Shown here: positions 29,591 to 30,312 of the stretch, piece after piece
How the letters are laid out: each line of letters begins with the position of its first letter
Position numbering within the stretch: the first letter of the stretch is position 1
Assembly (NCBI GenBank): GCA_002331625.1
Contig: DCZN01000120.1
Span: 29,867 to 60,178 of the forward strand
Length of the DNA: 30,312 bases
Direction: 5' to 3'
Origin: Nitrospira sp. UBA2083
GTDB taxonomy: Bacteria; Nitrospirota; Nitrospiria; Nitrospirales; Nitrospiraceae
Program-made: the position numbers and the translations under genes
Notes under the pieces: model-generated
The model's input: only the letters and a program-made list of their open reading frames with translations
Database searches by the model: none
What the model was told of the DNA's origin: nothing

Positions 29591-30312
29591 ATGCGCCAAA
29601 ATCTCTCGCGATTGTTGCTCTTCCCTGTAGGAATCTGTGCACTCTCCGTTATGTTCGAGTCAATGACTCTGTCAATCTCGCCGGCACGAGCGGCAGGGGA
29701 AGGGAACGTCATAACAGGTACCCCAACCCCGCTCACTCCTACACCTGATTCTGGACAAGCCGCGAAGCCTTTGGCACCCATGCTGCGACTGTTTTCCGAA
29801 ATCCCGATTTTGAAACAACTTGTGATACCCTCAAACTCCACACCTCCTCCACCAGCTCCTATTATCGGAGTAAACTCCACGAGCTTCTCATTTAGCGCTC
29901 AGCAAGGCCAAAGTAACCCTCTTGCTCAAATTCTTACCGTAACCAACAGGGGCGGAGGAATATTAAACTGGAATGCGACTTCTAATGCGGCGTGGTTCAC
30001 CCTCTCGCCTGCCGCCGGAACCGGCAACGGCGCGGTGACCATCAGTCCCGTCCTCGGCACCCTCGGCGTTGGGACGCATACGGGCACCATCACCCTCAGT
30101 GCCCCGGGCGCTCCAACCGTGTCCGTCCCCGTCACCTTGTCCGTCACGGCCGCTCCGGTGCCGCCGGCCATCGGCGTCAGCGCGCCCAGCTTGTCGTTTA
30201 CCGCGCAACAGGGGGGGAGCAATCCCGCCGCTCAGATGCTGAACATCAGCAACACCGGCGGCGGCACGCTCACCTGGACGGCCAGTGACAATGCGGCGTG
30301 GTTCACCCTCTC
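29591..30312 (+). CDS. Exported BACON/Ig-like tandem-repeat protein (3' partial)
   Basis: The frame is open from ATG 29591 through all 240 codons to the window end. A Sec signal peptide (MRQNLSRLLLF and a long hydrophobic stretch) probably ends at SPARA (residue 36). A Pro/Thr-rich linker follows to about residue 90, then tandem repeats of 102 residues: FSAQQGQSNP, LTVTNRGGGILNWNA, AAWFTLSPAAGTG, THTGTITLSA, and again FTAQQGGSNP, LNISNTGGGTLTWTA, AAWFTLS. This pattern is that of BACON-type Ig-like domains, found in surface and secreted carbohydrate-binding or adhesive proteins. GAGGAGGA lies before the start. Its signal peptide argues against export by the type I system and fits a type II-like route. 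Total length and C-terminus are unknown. Confidence 0.85.
   Translation, partial: MRQNLSRLLLFPVGICALSVMFESMTLSISPARAAGEGNVITGTPTPLTPTPDSGQAAKPLAPMLRLFSEIPILKQLVIPSNSTPPPPAPIIGVNSTSFSFSAQQGQSNPLAQILTVTNRGGGILNWNATSNAAWFTLSPAAGTGNGAVTISPVLGTLGVGTHTGTITLSAPGAPTVSVPVTLSVTAAPVPPAIGVSAPSLSFTAQQGGSNPAAQMLNISNTGGGTLTWTASDNAAWFTL
29864..30312 (+). repeat. 306-bp tandem repeat encoding BACON-like domains
   Basis: Unit 1 spans 29864-30169 and unit 2 begins at 30170 and is cut by the window end. The period is exactly 306 bp (102 codons). A 23-bp stretch at 29984-30006 recurs identically at 30290-30312. The first half of unit 1 is AT-richer and diverged (ATATTAAAC, TCTAATGCG), while everything after about 29985 is GC-rich and regular, suggesting recent duplication or homogenisation of the distal units. 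Confidence 0.8.

Noticed and set aside
29926..30222. Minus-strand frames opposite the repeat protein, also 29506-29880
   Set aside because: The plus strand has a start with a strong ribosome site, a signal peptide and a periodic domain repeat; the minus frames are Gly/Val/Pro-rich antisense images of it.

Overview
The window looks like a chromosomal segment of a Nitrospira-type bacterium (phylum Nitrospirota), diderm and of moderately high GC. This assignment is inference from gene content and protein style: an NtrC-type two-component pair, a HlyB/HlyD/TolC exporter, a hybrid type II secretion/type IV pilus locus with a lipoprotein secretin, GH77 amylomaltase, proA and a nucleotide-sugar dehydrogenase. 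No rRNA, tRNA, CRISPR array, phage or transposase gene is visible. Nearly everything between 1.75 and 29.1 kb lies on the minus strand; only the two ends are on the plus strand.

Left end (1-1615, plus): three tightly packed genes. They encode a protein cut by the window edge whose C-terminal domain looks like the DpnII/MboI-type PD-(D/E)XK nuclease fold but has lost both catalytic acids, a stand-alone Lrp/AsnC-type RAM domain protein, and a small lipoprotein. A perfect hairpin separates them from the converging minus-strand genes. 1754-6676 (minus): malQ, then a membrane histidine kinase and a sigma-54-dependent response regulator joined by a 1-nt stop/start overlap. A 168-bp nested inverted-repeat element (6696-6863) sits 19 bp upstream of the malQ start.

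6919-11865 (minus): a type I secretion operon (ABC exporter with a protease-dead C39-like domain, HlyD adaptor, TolC-like outer-membrane channel). No substrate gene is next to it. 12.0-13.5 kb (minus): three small genes of unknown role, with a clear promoter, a strong intrinsic terminator and a second hairpin. 13662-16754 (minus): proA followed directly by a 594-aa protein I do not recognise.

16954-27574 (minus): eleven genes in one probable operon, read from 27574 downwards. They are a secretin, two pseudopilins, a LysM/coiled-coil lipoprotein, a GspF-like platform protein, a GspE/PilB-like ATPase, PilM-, PilN-, PilO- and PilP/GspC-like assembly proteins and a third pseudopilin that lacks Glu+5. 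The secretin is unusual: one polypeptide combines a lipoprotein signal, TPR repeats, secretin domains and a C-terminal cohesin-like domain. No prepilin peptidase gene is in view.

Right end: tviB-type UDP-N-acetylhexosamine 6-dehydrogenase (minus), a 501-bp intergenic region with a very AT-rich core, then a plus-strand gene starting at 29591 that runs off the window. It encodes a Sec-exported protein with 102-residue BACON/Ig-like tandem repeats. Its signal peptide makes it a reasonable, unproven, client of the neighbouring type II-like machine.
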